Assembly: GCA_964355775.1 (NCBI GenBank)
Contig: CAYHEP010000009.1
Span: 1-26,871, forward strand
Direction of reading: 5' to 3'
Origin: JBBTSB01 sp964355775
GTDB lineage: Bacteria; Patescibacteriota; Minisyncoccia; 2-02-FULL-40-12; IGHO2-01-FULL-4-A
DNA length: 26,871 nucleotides
The notes under the pieces are model-generated. The model saw only the letters and a list, made by a program, of their open reading frames with translations, did not search any database and was not told the DNA's origin. The position numbers and the translations under genes were made by a program. Each line of letters opens with the position of its first letter. Position 1 is the stretch's first letter. Positions 1 to 7,413 of this stretch are shown one piece after another.

Positions 1-11
1 ATACGAATTAG

Positions 12-32
12 TCGCCGAGCGAAGCGAGGCGA
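12..32. repeat. Short inverted repeat downstream of the tRNA genes
   Basis: TCGCC and GGCGA arms enclose a GAGCGAAGCGAG-like core, so either strand can form a compact hairpin. On the minus strand it lies just after tRNA-Leu and could help end or process that transcript. It has no clear T-tract, so an intrinsic terminator is not established. Confidence 0.35.
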
Positions 33-58
33 ACCTTTCAAACTTGCAATTTCCTGTC

Positions 59-145
59 TGGTGCCGGGGGCGGGACTCGAACCCGCACGGCCTTTCGGCC
101 TGGAGATTTTAAGTCTCCTATGGCTGCCAATTTCATCACCCCGGC
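59..145 (-). tRNA. tRNA-Leu (anticodon UAA)
   Basis: On the minus strand the acceptor arm GCCGGGG pairs with CCCCGGC, followed by A73 and an encoded CCA. The anticodon loop reads CTTAAAA, giving anticodon TAA. A long variable arm (GGCC-gaaa-GGCC) marks a class II tRNA, as expected for leucine. The T-loop GTTCGAGTC is canonical. It lies next to tRNA-Cys behind infB-rbfA and may be cotranscribed. Confidence 0.95.
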
Positions 146-152
146 AAACCGG

Positions 153-224
153 AGGCGCAAGGGAGAATCGAACTCCCGAATATCTCTTTTGCAGAGAGAT
201 GCCTTACCACTTGGCTATTGCGCC
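153..224 (-). tRNA. tRNA-Cys (anticodon GCA)
   Basis: The minus strand folds with acceptor GGCGCAA/TTGCGCC and anticodon stem TCTCT/AGAGA around loop CTGCAAA, so the anticodon is GCA. The discriminator base is U73, the identity base known for bacterial tRNA-Cys. CCA is not encoded (the next bases read CCG) and must be added after transcription, unlike the neighbouring tRNA-Leu. It starts 9 bases after the rbfA stop codon. Confidence 0.95.
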
Positions 225-233
225 ATCTACTTA

Positions 234-560
234 CTATAACCCTTCTTCGATCAATTTTTCAATACGTGCAGCATGTTCTTCCGTCGTATCTATTTCAAAC
301 CGGATTTTTGGAACCGGGCGCATGACCAGCGATTTGTTCACTATCTGCTGGATGTCGTAGATACGGTGGTGGAGCTCCTTGAGCACCACGTCATTGCGTG
401 TGGTCGGAAGTACGGAGATTTTTATGAGCGCATGCTCTCCAGTAGGAGAAACTTCGGCACCCATCACCGTCACCAGTGGTGTACCGTCAACATCGAGCTC
501 CTCCTCGATAATTTTTGCGACCACATCACGCAACAGATCGTTTAATTTTTTGTTCCTCAT
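234..560 (-). CDS. rbfA: Ribosome-binding factor A
   Basis: This 108-residue protein matches RbfA, a single KH-like domain factor that helps mature the 30S subunit and the 16S rRNA 5' end. Visible family features are the N-terminal helix with the LLRDVVAKIIEEEL pattern, the central strand with VMGAEVSPTGEHALIKISV, and the C-terminal segment ending in a PVPKIRFEID-like motif just before the last helix. Length is normal for the short bacterial form. Its start lies inside the 3' end of infB with a 35-base overlap, so the two genes are very probably translationally coupled. The infB-rbfA order is widely conserved in bacteria. A tRNA gene follows 9 bases after its stop. Confidence 0.9.
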   Translation of the reverse strand: MRNKKLNDLLRDVVAKIIEEELDVDGTPLVTVMGAEVSPTGEHALIKISVLPTTRNDVVLKELHHRIYDIQQIVNKSLVMRPVPKIRFEIDTTEEHAARIEKLIEEGL

Positions 561-2025
561 AAATTTCCAAAACGTCGTTCTCTTTAATCATGAGTGGTAC
601 ACCAAGATCTGACGGCTCTACGTCAACACGAAGTCCGCACTCAAGTCCCTCGGCGACTTCGGATACGTCGGCTTTCTTGTGCTGGAGCTGGACGATTTTG
701 CCTGAGGCGAATAATTTTGTACCGCGGGAAATTTCCGTTAAAGCACCGCGCATGGCTTTGCCGGTTGTGACTTTTCCACCGATGATCTGCGTCTTGCCTT
801 GCGTGCCGAAGAGCGCAAGCACCTTGAGCTTGCCTAGAGATGTGCGACGGATTTCCGGATCAAGCAGATCGGACATGATGTCGCGGACCAACTCGACCAG
901 TTTGTAGATGATGTCAAATGTCTCCACGCGTATATGCTCGCGTTCGGCAAGGTTTTTGACGGACGCGTCCATGTCCACATGAAACCCTATGATCGCGGCT
1001 TTGGTGGCCTTTGCTTGCTTCACGTCGGCATCGCCGATTTTGCCGACGCCATGTCCCACAACTTTATAGTCCACTTCTGTCGATGCGATCGTGCGTAGTA
1101 CCTGATCAATGGCTTCCAGCGAGCTCTGTACATCGGCTTTGATGATGAGGTTGGCGGTCTTTTTATCGGGAGCGTTGTCATGGCTGAACAATATGATGCT
1201 TGCCTGTGCGGCGGCGGCGATCTTGACCGCCTCATCGCGTGTCGCGACGACCTGAAACTCTACTCCAAGTGCCGGTACCGCTTCCCATCCAAGCACCACG
1301 CACGGCTCTGAAACACCGGCGACCTTGACGGCTTTGCCTAAGAAATTTTCCAGTGATTTTACTTTTGCAATCGCCGTTCCGGCAACCAGCGTATCGCCGA
1401 TCTTGAGCTCGCCGGCATGGAGCAAGAGCGTCGCCACGGTACCGCGCCGAGCATCCATGTGTGACTCAATGACAAAACCTTTCGCCGGTCCGCTTTCCGC
1501 CTTGAGCTCCTCCAATTCCGCAAGCAATAAAATAGTTTCGAGCAGTTTGTCCACGCCAACTCCAGTCTTGCCGGAAATCTCCACCACCGGCACTTGACCT
1601 CCGTAGTCTTCCACCATGACTTCAGCTTCGGCGAGCTCTTGGCGGACTTTTTGCGGGTTGGCTCCGTCTTTGTCTATTTTGTTGATCGCCACCACAAAGG
1701 GTGTCTCGGATTCTTTGATGATCTTGATAGCTTCTTTCGTCTGAGGCTTGAGCCCTTCCTCGGCGGCAATCACTAGTACCGCGACATCGGCAACCTTTGC
1801 ACCGCGTGAACGAATGGCGCTAAAGGCCTCGTGGCCAGGAGTGTCAAGAAAAGTGATAAGCTTCCCATTTGCTTCCGCCTGATAGGCACCGATGTGCTGG
1901 GTGATTCCTCCGGCTTCTTTGGCGGCAACTCTGGTCTTGCGCACAAAATCCAGCAAGGTTGTCTTGCCATGATCCACGTGTCCGAGTATGACTACAATAG
2001 GGGGTCGAATGTTCATAGTGCTCAT
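526..2025 (-). CDS. infB: Translation initiation factor IF-2 (N-terminally minimal)
   Basis: IF-2 is the GTPase that places initiator fMet-tRNA on the 30S subunit and promotes subunit joining. The 499-residue product starts almost directly at the G domain: G1 GHVDHGKT near residue 15, G3 DTPGH, G4 NKID and a G5-like SGKTG. Domains II, III and the C-terminal tRNA-binding domain follow, with a VEPSDLGVPLM-type stretch near the end. The long, variable N-terminal region of E. coli IF-2 is absent, which is common in reduced genomes. On the minus strand AGGA lies shortly before the ATG. The alternative in-frame Met four codons later is equally possible. The gene overlaps rbfA and diverges from the metK promoter region. 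Confidence 0.95.
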   Translation of the reverse strand: MSTMNIRPPIVVILGHVDHGKTTLLDFVRKTRVAAKEAGGITQHIGAYQAEANGKLITFLDTPGHEAFSAIRSRGAKVADVAVLVIAAEEGLKPQTKEAIKIIKESETPFVVAINKIDKDGANPQKVRQELAEAEVMVEDYGGQVPVVEISGKTGVGVDKLLETILLLAELEELKAESGPAKGFVIESHMDARRGTVATLLLHAGELKIGDTLVAGTAIAKVKSLENFLGKAVKVAGVSEPCVVLGWEAVPALGVEFQVVATRDEAVKIAAAAQASIILFSHDNAPDKKTANLIIKADVQSSLEAIDQVLRTIASTEVDYKVVGHGVGKIGDADVKQAKATKAAIIGFHVDMDASVKNLAEREHIRVETFDIIYKLVELVRDIMSDLLDPEIRRTSLGKLKVLALFGTQGKTQIIGGKVTTGKAMRGALTEISRGTKLFASGKIVQLQHKKADVSEVAEGLECGLRVDVEPSDLGVPLMIKENDVLEIYEEQKIKRSVA

Positions 2026-2060
2026 AAATCCTACAGTATTTTTTGCTTTTTGTCTATTAC

Positions 2061-2088
2061 TTGACTGACGTGGGCTTTCTGCTAAACT
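2061..2088 (+). promoter_or_regulatory. Promoter of the metK-metG unit
   Basis: TTGACT and TAAACT are separated by 16 bases, a good sigma-70-like pair. The predicted transcript start near 2095 lies shortly before the SAM riboswitch. The infB gene is transcribed in the opposite direction from the same intergenic region. Confidence 0.7.
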
Positions 2089-2116
2089 TGATCTAGAAAG
2101 ATTGAAAACTGAATAC

Positions 2117-2220
2117 TGTGTATCCAGAGAGCGAAGATGCTAAGGGATTTGGCCCAATGCTTCGCCCGCAACGTATCATAAAAATAACGTGCGAAATCCA
2201 ACCCTCGCGGGAAAGATATT
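2117..2220 (+). promoter_or_regulatory. SAM-I (S-box clan) riboswitch upstream of metK
   Basis: The segment carries the S-box signature: TATCCAGAGAG at the 5' side, GGCCC in the P2 loop, CCCGCAACG leading into P3, and GGAAAGATA closing the aptamer. Pairings read by eye: P1 TATC (2121-2124) with GATA (2215-2218); P2 GCGAAG (2131-2136) with CTTCGC (2160-2165); a P3 stem GCA..CGT/ACG.TGC; P4 CCC-tcgc-GGG (2202-2211); and a pseudoknot GGATTT (2145-2150) with AAATCC (2194-2199). S-box aptamers bind S-adenosylmethionine and usually shut off methionine and SAM genes. Its position before SAM synthetase fits feedback control by the product. A second, covarying copy lies at 12085-12190. Confidence 0.9.
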
Positions 2221-2231
2221 AAAAAATTAAC

Positions 2232-2257
2232 AACCGCCAAGAGGCGGGTTTTTATTT
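2232..2257 (+). terminator. Intrinsic terminator of the metK riboswitch
   Basis: CCGCC-aagag-type hairpin with GGCGG (2234-2247) is followed by GTTTTTATTT. The metK start codon is only a few bases further on. The 5' arm CCGC can pair instead with GCGG (2207-2210) in the 3' half of P4, a possible though short antiterminator. This suggests premature termination when SAM is bound. Confidence 0.8.
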
Positions 2258-2263
2258 AAAACT

Positions 2264-3310
2264 ATGTACTACCCACAAACCTATACCGTCGAAAGCGTGA
2301 CGTCCGGACATCCGGACAAAGTGTGCGATCAGATCTCTGACGCGATTTTGGATGCATGTCTTGCGCAAGATCCCAAGAGTCGCGTTGCCGTGGAATCCTT
2401 TGGCGGACACGGACACCTAGTCATCGGAGGGGAAATCACCACAACTGCAACCATCGATGCGGCGGCGATCGCACGCGAGGTATACGTCGGTATTGGCTAC
2501 ACCGATCCGCTTTCTATAGATATTCACTTGGTCCAGCAATCTCCCGATATCGCTCAAGGTGTGGATACCGGGGGAGCGGGTGACCAAGGCATCATGTACG
2601 GCTACGCCACAAACGAAACTCCCGAGTACATGCCCTGGGCAGTCGTCAAAGTCCACGAGCTTGCCCGCCGTCTCGCAGGAATGCGCCGTTCCGGCACGAT
2701 CCCATACCTGCGTCCCGACGGCAAAACACAGATCACCATGCAGGATGGCAAGACAGCCTTGGTGCTTGTCAGCACACAGCATACTCCTGACGCGGACCAA
2801 TCTTTACTACGCACCGATGTAATCAGGCACGTCATCCAACCGGCAATCGGAGATCTAACCGGCGTGGAAATTTTTACCAATCCTACGGGGAAATTTGAAA
2901 TGGGAGGATTTGCGGCCGACACCGGACTGACTGGACGCAAAATCATGGTGGACACGTATTGCGGACTTGTCCCGCACGGAGGAGGAGCATTTTCAGGAAA
3001 AGACTCAACCAAAGTAGACCGCAGTGCCGCCTACATGGCACGCTTTGCAGCAAAAAATCTCGTGCATCAAGGATACGGAAACAAAGTTCTTGTGTCGGTT
3101 GCCTACGCAATTGGACGCGTCGAACCGCTCATGATGCATGCGATCAACGAGCAAGGCACGGATCTATCCCCAGAACTGCGCAAACAATTCGACTTCCGTC
3201 CGCGAGCGATCATCGAGCGTCTCGATCTCCGCAAACCAATCTTCCAAGGCACGGCTGCCTACGGGCATTTTGGAAAACCAGGCTTTGCTTGGGAGGAGAT
3301 TTTGAGCTAG
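2264..3310 (+). CDS. metK: S-adenosylmethionine synthetase
   Basis: MetK makes S-adenosylmethionine from methionine and ATP. The 348-residue product shows the family hallmarks: the N-terminal ESVTSGHPDKVCDQISDA motif (ATP and metal site), the GGAGDQGIMYGYA loop, the central phosphate-binding segment around GRKIMVDTYCG, and the P-loop-like GGGAFSGKDSTKVDRSAAY. It is somewhat shorter than E. coli MetK (384 residues), with trimmed loops. ATG 2264 is chosen because the next conserved residues follow at once. No convincing Shine-Dalgarno sequence is visible other than the G-rich terminator arm. The gene is controlled by the riboswitch at 2117-2220 and runs into metG after 9 bases. Confidence 0.97.
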   Translation: MYYPQTYTVESVTSGHPDKVCDQISDAILDACLAQDPKSRVAVESFGGHGHLVIGGEITTTATIDAAAIAREVYVGIGYTDPLSIDIHLVQQSPDIAQGVDTGGAGDQGIMYGYATNETPEYMPWAVVKVHELARRLAGMRRSGTIPYLRPDGKTQITMQDGKTALVLVSTQHTPDADQSLLRTDVIRHVIQPAIGDLTGVEIFTNPTGKFEMGGFAADTGLTGRKIMVDTYCGLVPHGGGAFSGKDSTKVDRSAAYMARFAAKNLVHQGYGNKVLVSVAYAIGRVEPLMMHAINEQGTDLSPELRKQFDFRPRAIIERLDLRKPIFQGTAAYGHFGKPGFAWEEILS

Positions 3311-3319
3311 AGTTAGAGA

Positions 3320-4738
3320 ATGCCCAAGAAATTTTATCTCACCAATGCCATACCCTACGTCAACGCCAAACCGCATATCGGCTTTGCCATGGAATTGATA
3401 CAGTCCGATGTTTTGGCTCGCTATCATCGGAGTATCGGCGAAGAGGTCTACTACATGCTTGGTACGGATGAAAATGCTTTGAAAAATGTCCAAGCCGCGG
3501 AAAAGGCCGGCAAGCAGGTGGTGGATTTTGTGGATGAGCATGCGGCTGTTTTTAAAAACCTCAACAGCGTCCTCAATCTCTTACCCGATGATTTTATCCG
3601 TACGACCGAGGAACGTCATATCAAGGGCGCGCAAAAACTGTGGCTTGCCTGCGAAGCTTCCGGCGACATCTACAAAAAAACCTACAAGGGCTTGTACTGC
3701 GTGGGCTGTGAAGTATTTTACACGCCCAAGGAGCTTGTGGACGGTCTGTGTCCCGAGCACAAGACAAAGCCGGAACTTGTGGAGGAAGAAAACTATTTTT
3801 TCCGACTCTCGAAGTATCAAGACGAGATTAAGCGTCTGCTGGAAAGCGACGAGCTACGGATCACGCCAAGCTCCCGCAAATCGGAACTGCTGGAATTTAT
3901 CGCCCAAGGTCTGGAAGACATCAGCGTATCTCGCTCAAATGCCCGCGCAAAAAACTGGGGCGTGCCCGTACCCAACGACCCGTCACAGCGGATCTACGTG
4001 TGGTTTGACGCCGACTCCGTCTACATCAACTCAGCCGGCTACGGGACCGACGACGAAAAGTTTGATCGCCTCTGGAACGACTCGTACCGCGCCCACCTGA
4101 TCGGCAAGGGCATCTCGCGCTTTCATGCAATCTATTGGCCGGCGTTTCTCATGTCTGCAAAAGTAAAACTACCGGATGAAATTTTCATCCACGGCTACAT
4201 CACCGTCGAAGGACAGAAGATGTCCAAAAGTCTGGGCAATGTCTTGGATCCCGTAGAAATAGTAAAAAAATATGGCATTGATCCCGTACGCTACTATCTC
4301 CTGCGCGAAATTCCCTCCACCGGCGACGGCGACTTTTCGATTGCCAAACTCGAAGCCCGCTACAACGGCGACCTCGCCAACAACCTCGGCAATCTGGTGA
4401 GCCGAGTCGCGAAGCTCTCCGAAACCCTATTGAGGGGTTCAACCCCTCAATTGGATTCCGCCGTCTTGGAACAGATTGAAAAAACAAAAAAAGAATATCA
4501 CGAATCAATCAAAAAATTTAAACTCCACGAAGCGCTTGCGCATCTCTGGGAATTGTTTACGTTTGCAAACGTATATATCAATGAGAAGGCTCCGTGGAAG
4601 ACAGGTGACGCCGGTGCCGTCGCAAGCACCGCGCACCTGATCCAAGAAGGCGCCAAACTGCTCGAACCCTTCCTGCCCGAGACCGCACAGAAAATCTTGA
4701 GCGGAACGAAAGGGTCATTGTTCCCAAAACTTCGATAA
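3320..4738 (+). CDS. metG: Methionyl-tRNA synthetase
   Basis: This class I synthetase charges tRNA-Met and initiator tRNA. The 472-residue protein has the HIGH-type motif PHIGFA near residue 18, a zinc-knuckle-like insert with CVGC at residues 127-130 and CPEH at 144-147, and the KMSKS loop in GQKMSKSLGN near residue 300. The alpha-helical anticodon-binding domain follows, with the NEKAPWK motif typical of MetRS. There is no C-terminal dimerisation domain. It starts 9 bases after metK, so both genes that consume methionine are probably under the same SAM riboswitch. A 23-base perfect palindrome (4429-4451) sits in frame in a linker and encodes a short RGST-containing stretch. Confidence 0.96.
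   Translation: MPKKFYLTNAIPYVNAKPHIGFAMELIQSDVLARYHRSIGEEVYYMLGTDENALKNVQAAEKAGKQVVDFVDEHAAVFKNLNSVLNLLPDDFIRTTEERHIKGAQKLWLACEASGDIYKKTYKGLYCVGCEVFYTPKELVDGLCPEHKTKPELVEEENYFFRLSKYQDEIKRLLESDELRITPSSRKSELLEFIAQGLEDISVSRSNARAKNWGVPVPNDPSQRIYVWFDADSVYINSAGYGTDDEKFDRLWNDSYRAHLIGKGISRFHAIYWPAFLMSAKVKLPDEIFIHGYITVEGQKMSKSLGNVLDPVEIVKKYGIDPVRYYLLREIPSTGDGDFSIAKLEARYNGDLANNLGNLVSRVAKLSETLLRGSTPQLDSAVLEQIEKTKKEYHESIKKFKLHEALAHLWELFTFANVYINEKAPWKTGDAGAVASTAHLIQEGAKLLEPFLPETAQKILSGTKGSLFPKLR
4429..4451 (+). repeat. Perfect palindrome inside metG
   Basis: Arms ATTGAGGGGTT (4429-4439) and AACCCCTCAAT (4441-4451) surround a single C. The 11-base arms are exact. The insertion keeps the reading frame and falls between the catalytic and anticodon-binding parts of MetRS, where family members vary. 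Confidence 0.85.
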
Positions 4739-4739
4739 C

Positions 4740-4768
4740 TTGTATCCCGTATCTACATTGTATATACT
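4740..4768 (+). promoter_or_regulatory. Promoter and putative operator of the mazEF-like pair
   Basis: TTGTAT and TATACT are spaced by 17 bases. The palindrome GTATATAC overlaps the -10 element, a plausible antitoxin binding site. The -10 ends 6 bases before the ATG, so the mRNA is probably leaderless. The 14-mer ACATTGTATATACT also occurs ahead of the RelBE-type pair at 20431-20444. Confidence 0.65.
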
Positions 4769-4774
4769 TAGACC

Positions 4775-5020
4775 ATGAGTGAAACCAGTATACAACAGTG
4801 GGGCAATAGTCTCGCGGTGCGGTTGCCCAAGGAACTCGCTCACAAAATGAAACTCCGCGCGGGAAGTCGGGTTTCGGTTACGCCTCGTTTCAACAACATC
4901 ATCATCCAGCCACTTCAACAGAAAAAGCCAACTTTACAAGAATTAGTCGCAAAAATAACAAAGAAAAACAAGCACAAACTGATCCTTGACGGACCTCCAG
5001 TCGGGAAGGAAATATGGTGA
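4775..5020 (+). CDS. mazE: MazE-like antitoxin (SpoVT/AbrB domain)
   Basis: The 81-residue protein begins with the swapped-hairpin AbrB/MazE DNA-binding motif: IQQWGNSLAVRLPKELA followed by a LRAGSRVSVTP strand. The C-terminal tail is charged and extended, as expected for the part that blocks the toxin. It overlaps the downstream toxin by 7 bases, the usual arrangement of type II toxin-antitoxin operons. It should bind its own promoter, where a GTATATAC palindrome overlaps the -10 box. The start is supported by the promoter position and by the N-terminal fit to the domain. The specific partner assignment rests on adjacency. Confidence 0.85.
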   Translation: MSETSIQQWGNSLAVRLPKELAHKMKLRAGSRVSVTPRFNNIIIQPLQQKKPTLQELVAKITKKNKHKLILDGPPVGKEIW

Positions 5021-5370
5021 AACGCACCAACTATGTACCTGAACGAGGTGATGTTATCTGGATGAATCTGTATCCTTCGTTGGGTCACGAGCAAAAGGGT
5101 CGTAGACCATCGCTGGTAATTTCTCCGAAGTTTTACCATCAAAAATCCGGTCTCGTGCTTATTTGTCCGATTACTTCGAAAGCTAAAGGTTACGGATTTG
5201 AAGTCTCTCTGCAAACTGAAAAGGTGAAGGGCGTTGTATTAACTGATCAACTACGAACCGTAGACATGCGTGTTCGCAAAATGAAATTTATGGATCGCAC
5301 ACCAACGGCAACCATGGAACTCGTTACCCATATTATTGTCGAGTTGGTTCGTGGTGAAAAATTAATATAA
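5014..5370 (+). CDS. mazF: MazF-like endoribonuclease toxin
   Basis: The 118-residue protein resembles the MazF/PemK fold. It has PERGDVIWMNLYPSLGHEQKGRRPSLVIS at the N-terminus (beta1-beta2 with the conserved Pro and the GRRPSLVIS strand), then CPITSKAKGYGFEV and GVVLTDQLRTVDMRVRK, which contains the expected catalytic-region Asp, Gln, Arg and Thr. Such toxins cleave mRNA at short sequences and are held inactive by MazE. All typical motifs are present, so it is probably functional. It starts inside the mazE 3' end, and the next gene (TerC family) follows after 9 bases. Confidence 0.9.
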   Translation: MVKRTNYVPERGDVIWMNLYPSLGHEQKGRRPSLVISPKFYHQKSGLVLICPITSKAKGYGFEVSLQTEKVKGVVLTDQLRTVDMRVRKMKFMDRTPTATMELVTHIIVELVRGEKLI

Positions 5371-5379
5371 CATTTCTGC

Positions 5380-6306
5380 ATGGATCCCTACCATAAGCTA
5401 ACATGGATATTTGGCATTATCATGGTCGGATTTTTGATTGCTGATTTGGGATACTTCAACCGAAAAGCCCACAAAATATCCCTACGCTCCGCGATCGTGC
5501 AAACGATCTTTTGGATCTCTGCCTCGCTCATATTCGCCTTACTCATCGCTCTTTGGGTGGACCGAGAAACCGCTACGACATTTCTTACCGCGTACGTCAC
5601 CGAAAAAATGCTCTCCGTCGACAACTTGTTTGTCATCATGCTGATTTTTAATTTCTTTCGTCTAGAAGAGCGGTACTACCACCGCGTACTTTTTTGGGGG
5701 ATACTAGGAGCGATTGTGTTTCGAGGTGTATTCATCGGTACGGGCACAATCCTCGTGAGTCATTTTCATTGGATCCTCTACATATTCGGCGCGATCTTGG
5801 TGTATACGGGAATAAAGCTCCTGCGCGACAAAAAAGAGGAACACGCGGATTTTGCCAACCACGGCGTTTTGCGATTCGCAAAAAAATTCTTCTCGTTCAC
5901 GACCGATGATCACAATGGAAAGTTTTTTGTGCGCAACAATGGCACGATTCACGCCACGCTACTCTTTATGATCGTGTTGCTGGTGGAAGCGACTGATATC
6001 GTATTCGCCGTGGATTCGATTCCCGCCGCCTTCGCCATTTCCCAAAGTCCCTTTATCGTATTCACCTCAAATATTTTTGCCATTATGGGTCTTCGGGCGC
6101 TGTTTTTTGTCATTGAAAAGGTGATCCATCGCTTTCATCATTTACAAAAAGGACTTTCTTTCATACTGTTATTCATCGGGGGCAAGATGCTGATTGGGAT
6201 ATTTGATGTTCATATTTCTACAATGCTCTCATTTGCGGTCATCCTGTCGGCTTTGGCAATTTCATTGCTTCTTTCCGTGGTATTCCCCAAAAAAAATATA
6301 ACATGA
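5380..6306 (+). CDS. TerC/Alx-family membrane protein
   Basis: The 308-residue polytopic protein has about nine hydrophobic segments and two conserved TerC blocks: TEKMLSVDNLFVIMLIF (near residues 75-90) and VEATDIVFAVDSIPAAFAIS (near 205-225), both with membrane-embedded acidic residues. TerC/Alx proteins have been linked to manganese export and metallation of exported proteins, and to tellurite resistance in some bacteria. Which role applies here cannot be read from the sequence. Its TGA stop overlaps the start of tatD (ATGA), so the two are coupled. The start follows mazF by 9 bases, and read-through from the toxin-antitoxin promoter is possible. Confidence 0.88.
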   Translation: MDPYHKLTWIFGIIMVGFLIADLGYFNRKAHKISLRSAIVQTIFWISASLIFALLIALWVDRETATTFLTAYVTEKMLSVDNLFVIMLIFNFFRLEERYYHRVLFWGILGAIVFRGVFIGTGTILVSHFHWILYIFGAILVYTGIKLLRDKKEEHADFANHGVLRFAKKFFSFTTDDHNGKFFVRNNGTIHATLLFMIVLLVEATDIVFAVDSIPAAFAISQSPFIVFTSNIFAIMGLRALFFVIEKVIHRFHHLQKGLSFILLFIGGKMLIGIFDVHISTMLSFAVILSALAISLLLSVVFPKKNIT

Positions 6307-7124
6307 AATTCATTGATATCCATTCGCACGTACAGTTTGTCGCCTACGAACCCGATCGCGAGGCCGTGATGATGCGTGCAAAGGAAGCTGACACGGCGAT
6401 GATCAATGTCGGCACGCAAAAAGATACTTCAAAGGCTGCCGTGGAGCTCGCACACCAGCATCCCGACATCGCGTGGGCCACTATAGGCTTGCATCCGATT
6501 CATACTTCTAAATCATTTCATGATAAGCAGGAATTGGGAGGGGAGGGTAAGGATTTTACGTCCCGGGGTGAGGAGTTTGACTATGATTACTATTTGGAAT
6601 TGGGCAAAGATCCGAGAGTAGTGGGCATCGGTGAATGCGGTTTAGATTATTACCGCCTTACCGAGGAAACAAAGAAAAAACAGCACGAAGTTTTTATACA
6701 ACAAATAGAACTGGCCAATGAACTTGGTAAGCCCCTCATGTTGCATATCCGCGATGCCTACGAAGATGCCCTGAAGTTGCTATCAGCTATTAGCCATAAG
6801 CTATCAGCTCCAGGCAACGTGCATTTCTTTGCCGGCGACTGGAACATCGCGAAACAATTTCTCGATCTGGGCTTTACGCTCTCGTTTACCGGCGTACTCA
6901 CGTTTACGAAAGATTACGACGAGGTTGTCAAAAACACACCGCTTGATATGATACTCACAGAAACGGACAGTCCGTATATCACCCCGGTACCTCTGCGTGG
7001 TAAGCGCAACGAACCCGTCAACGTGAAGTACGTCGTGCAACGGATTGCGGAATTAAAAAACCTTCCGGTCGAAGAAGTCCAGCAAGCAGTTGTCAAAAAT
7101 GCAAAGAGGGTTTTCGGAATATGA
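6303..7124 (+). CDS. tatD: TatD-family metal-dependent deoxyribonuclease
   Basis: The 273-residue TIM-barrel hydrolase shows TatD metal ligands: the HxH of FIDIHSHVQF at the N-terminus, Glu in GIGECGLDYYR, His in MLHIRDAY, His in NVHFFAGD and Asp in TETDSPY, followed by the usual PLRGKRNEP. Family members are 3'-5' DNases with roles in repair or DNA turnover. A long acidic loop near residues 80-95 replaces the short loop of E. coli TatD. A small AGCTAT-type repeat (6779-6809) is embedded in frame and codes for a Ser/Lys-rich stretch before HFFAGD. It overlaps the TerC-family gene by four bases. Confidence 0.9.
   Translation: MKFIDIHSHVQFVAYEPDREAVMMRAKEADTAMINVGTQKDTSKAAVELAHQHPDIAWATIGLHPIHTSKSFHDKQELGGEGKDFTSRGEEFDYDYYLELGKDPRVVGIGECGLDYYRLTEETKKKQHEVFIQQIELANELGKPLMLHIRDAYEDALKLLSAISHKLSAPGNVHFFAGDWNIAKQFLDLGFTLSFTGVLTFTKDYDEVVKNTPLDMILTETDSPYITPVPLRGKRNEPVNVKYVVQRIAELKNLPVEEVQQAVVKNAKRVFGI
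6779..6809 (+). repeat. AGCTAT-type interspersed repeat inside tatD
   Basis: The segment holds two GCTATCAGCT copies around TATTAGCCATA. It is inserted in frame and resembles the AGCTATAA-rich segment inside dnaX (15881-15912). Confidence 0.55.
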
Positions 7125-7125
7125 A

Positions 7126-7413
7126 ATGAATAAATTTACAAAAATATCATCATTGCTCACCCTATTGTTTGCTATGATTTGGCCATTATATGATTTTCTA
7201 GGACCTTGGTTCGCAAATTATGTCTTTCGAATCGGATTGTTCATTCCATTTTTCATAGTGCCAATATCCATAGTTGCGCTTCTGAAGCGGCATGCTCCAA
7301 AATTCATAGACTATGTTCTCAATTTGCCGTTGATAGTTTTGGGTCTCTACTGGTGTGCATACTTAGTATTCTTTATCTTAGTTTTAGCCCCGGGATTCGC
7401 CGGAATGGATTAA
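7126..7413 (+). CDS. Small predicted membrane protein
   Basis: I do not recognise a family. The 95-residue product from ATG 7126 has three probable membrane segments (residues about 8-28, 33-55 and 67-90) and few charged residues apart from a KRHAPK stretch between the second and third. The upstream in-frame Met at 7090 lies inside tatD and is less likely. It starts one base after the tatD stop, and its TAA overlaps the leuS ATG by one base, so it is embedded in a tight operon. Its base composition is more AT-rich than its neighbours. Confidence 0.6.
   Translation: MNKFTKISSLLTLLFAMIWPLYDFLGPWFANYVFRIGLFIPFFIVPISIVALLKRHAPKFIDYVLNLPLIVLGLYWCAYLVFFILVLAPGFAGMD

Noticed and set aside
5018..5020. 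UGA read as glycine, as in some CPR lineages
   Set aside because: UGA ends mazE, tatD, the GtrA-like gene and others at the expected protein lengths, and no UGA lies within conserved domains.
6540..6600. Acidic loop in tatD as a repeat insertion
   Set aside because: No palindrome or repeat is visible there. It looks like normal family variation.
7206..7412. N-terminal extension of leuS to an ATG at 7206
   Set aside because: It lies in another frame over the small membrane gene. LeuRS homology starts after 7413, and TAATG coupling explains the true start.
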